A stretch of DNA of 64,000 nucleotides, from contig NZ_LMKB01000005.1 of the NCBI RefSeq assembly GCF_001421165.1, positions 527,680 to 591,679 on the forward strand, given 5' to 3'. This DNA comes from Frigoribacterium sp. Leaf8. Lineage in GTDB: Bacteria > Actinomycetota > Actinomycetes > Actinomycetales > Microbacteriaceae. A program made the translations under genes and the position numbers. Shown piece by piece: positions 63,830 to 64,000 of the stretch (positions are counted from its first letter, which is position 1; each line of letters starts with the position of its first letter). Under the pieces are notes generated by a model, which made no database searches, was not told the origin of the DNA, and worked only from the letters and a program-made list of their open reading frames with translations.

Positions 63830-64000
63830 ATGAAGAAGAAGACCAAGATCGGGCTCGGCGTCGCCGCAGCCGTCGTCGTCGTCCTGGGGGCCACCGCGGC
63901 CTTCGCCGGGCCGGCCTTCTACCGCGACGTGATCGTCGGCCAACCCGAGGCCGCGCCCACCGCCTCCCTCACCCCCGGGTCGAGCACGCTCGACCCCAGC
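63830..64000 (+). CDS. Probable YceI-family protein, N-terminal part only
   Basis: 57 codons to the window edge. MKKKTKIGLGVAAAV begins a membrane anchor or signal (about 5-27), followed by GPAFYRDVIVGQPEAAPT and then LTPGSSTLDPS. This start resembles actinobacterial YceI-like lipid-binding proteins with an N-terminal anchor, but the domain itself lies outside, so the family is a guess. GAAGGA eight bases before the ATG supports the start. Confidence 0.5.
   Translation, partial: MKKKTKIGLGVAAAVVVVLGATAAFAGPAFYRDVIVGQPEAAPTASLTPGSSTLDPS

Overview
The window is very GC-rich, tightly packed bacterial chromosome. Gene content and order point to a high-GC Gram-positive (Actinomycetota), most probably the family Microbacteriaceae. 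Evidence: an argS-lysA-hom-thrC-thrB-rho-prfA-prmC-sua5-wecA-atpI-atpBEFHA order like that of other actinobacteria; an actinobacterial Rho with a huge polar N-terminal insertion; a DtxR/IdeR-type iron box; many GTG starts; and GTGA/ATGA stop-start overlaps. I cannot fix the genus.

Layout. (1) 1-18.7 kb, all on the minus strand: argS, a DUF2993 protein, lysA and the homoserine-threonine genes (hom, thrC, thrB), then rho, release factor 1 and its methyltransferase, the threonylcarbamoyl-AMP synthase, a polyprenyl-phosphate GlcNAc-1-phosphate transferase, and the F1Fo ATP synthase genes up to a truncated atpA at the left edge. (2) 18.8-23.7 kb: a lipoprotein, a class I glutamine amidotransferase, pyridoxamine-phosphate oxidase, tRNA-Arg(CCG), a small serine recombinase, an EamA exporter and small hypotheticals. 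(3) 23.8-29.5 kb, plus strand: a TPM-domain membrane protein, PspA, a membrane acyltransferase, an arginase-family protein and a crotonase. (4) 29.5-32.5 kb: CsbD, a flavin disulfide reductase coupled to a small HExxH protein and a short-chain dehydrogenase. (5) 32.5-39.2 kb: two siderophore-interacting-type proteins facing a five-gene Opp/Dpp-type ABC importer across an iron-box control region. (6) 39.2-49.4 kb: amidase, SMR pump with TetR regulator, a phosphoribosyltransferase/S51 peptidase/uracil-DNA glycosylase/GNAT operon, a DUF2071 protein, a photolyase-like protein with apparently swapped domains, a glycosyltransferase and a dehydrogenase. (7) 49.6-52.3 kb: metY and metX for methionine synthesis. 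(8) 52.4-55.6 kb: a three-gene signalling operon (sensor kinase, kinase-like membrane partner, NarL-type regulator). (9) 55.7-64 kb: an MFS exporter, a secreted cell-wall-binding-repeat protein, a thiamine-binding-type protein with a membrane mannosyltransferase-like enzyme, a polar amino-acid ABC importer, and the start of a probable YceI protein.

Two things stand out beyond ordinary annotation. One is a decamer, GGAGGCGCGG, found at least 20 times on both strands. It occurs in all six reading-frame contexts inside genes and in inverted pairs that form stem-loops at gene ends, which suggests a DNA-level signal. The other is the iron-box-controlled locus that joins siderophore-reductase-type proteins to an Opp/Dpp-family importer, a candidate metallophore uptake system.
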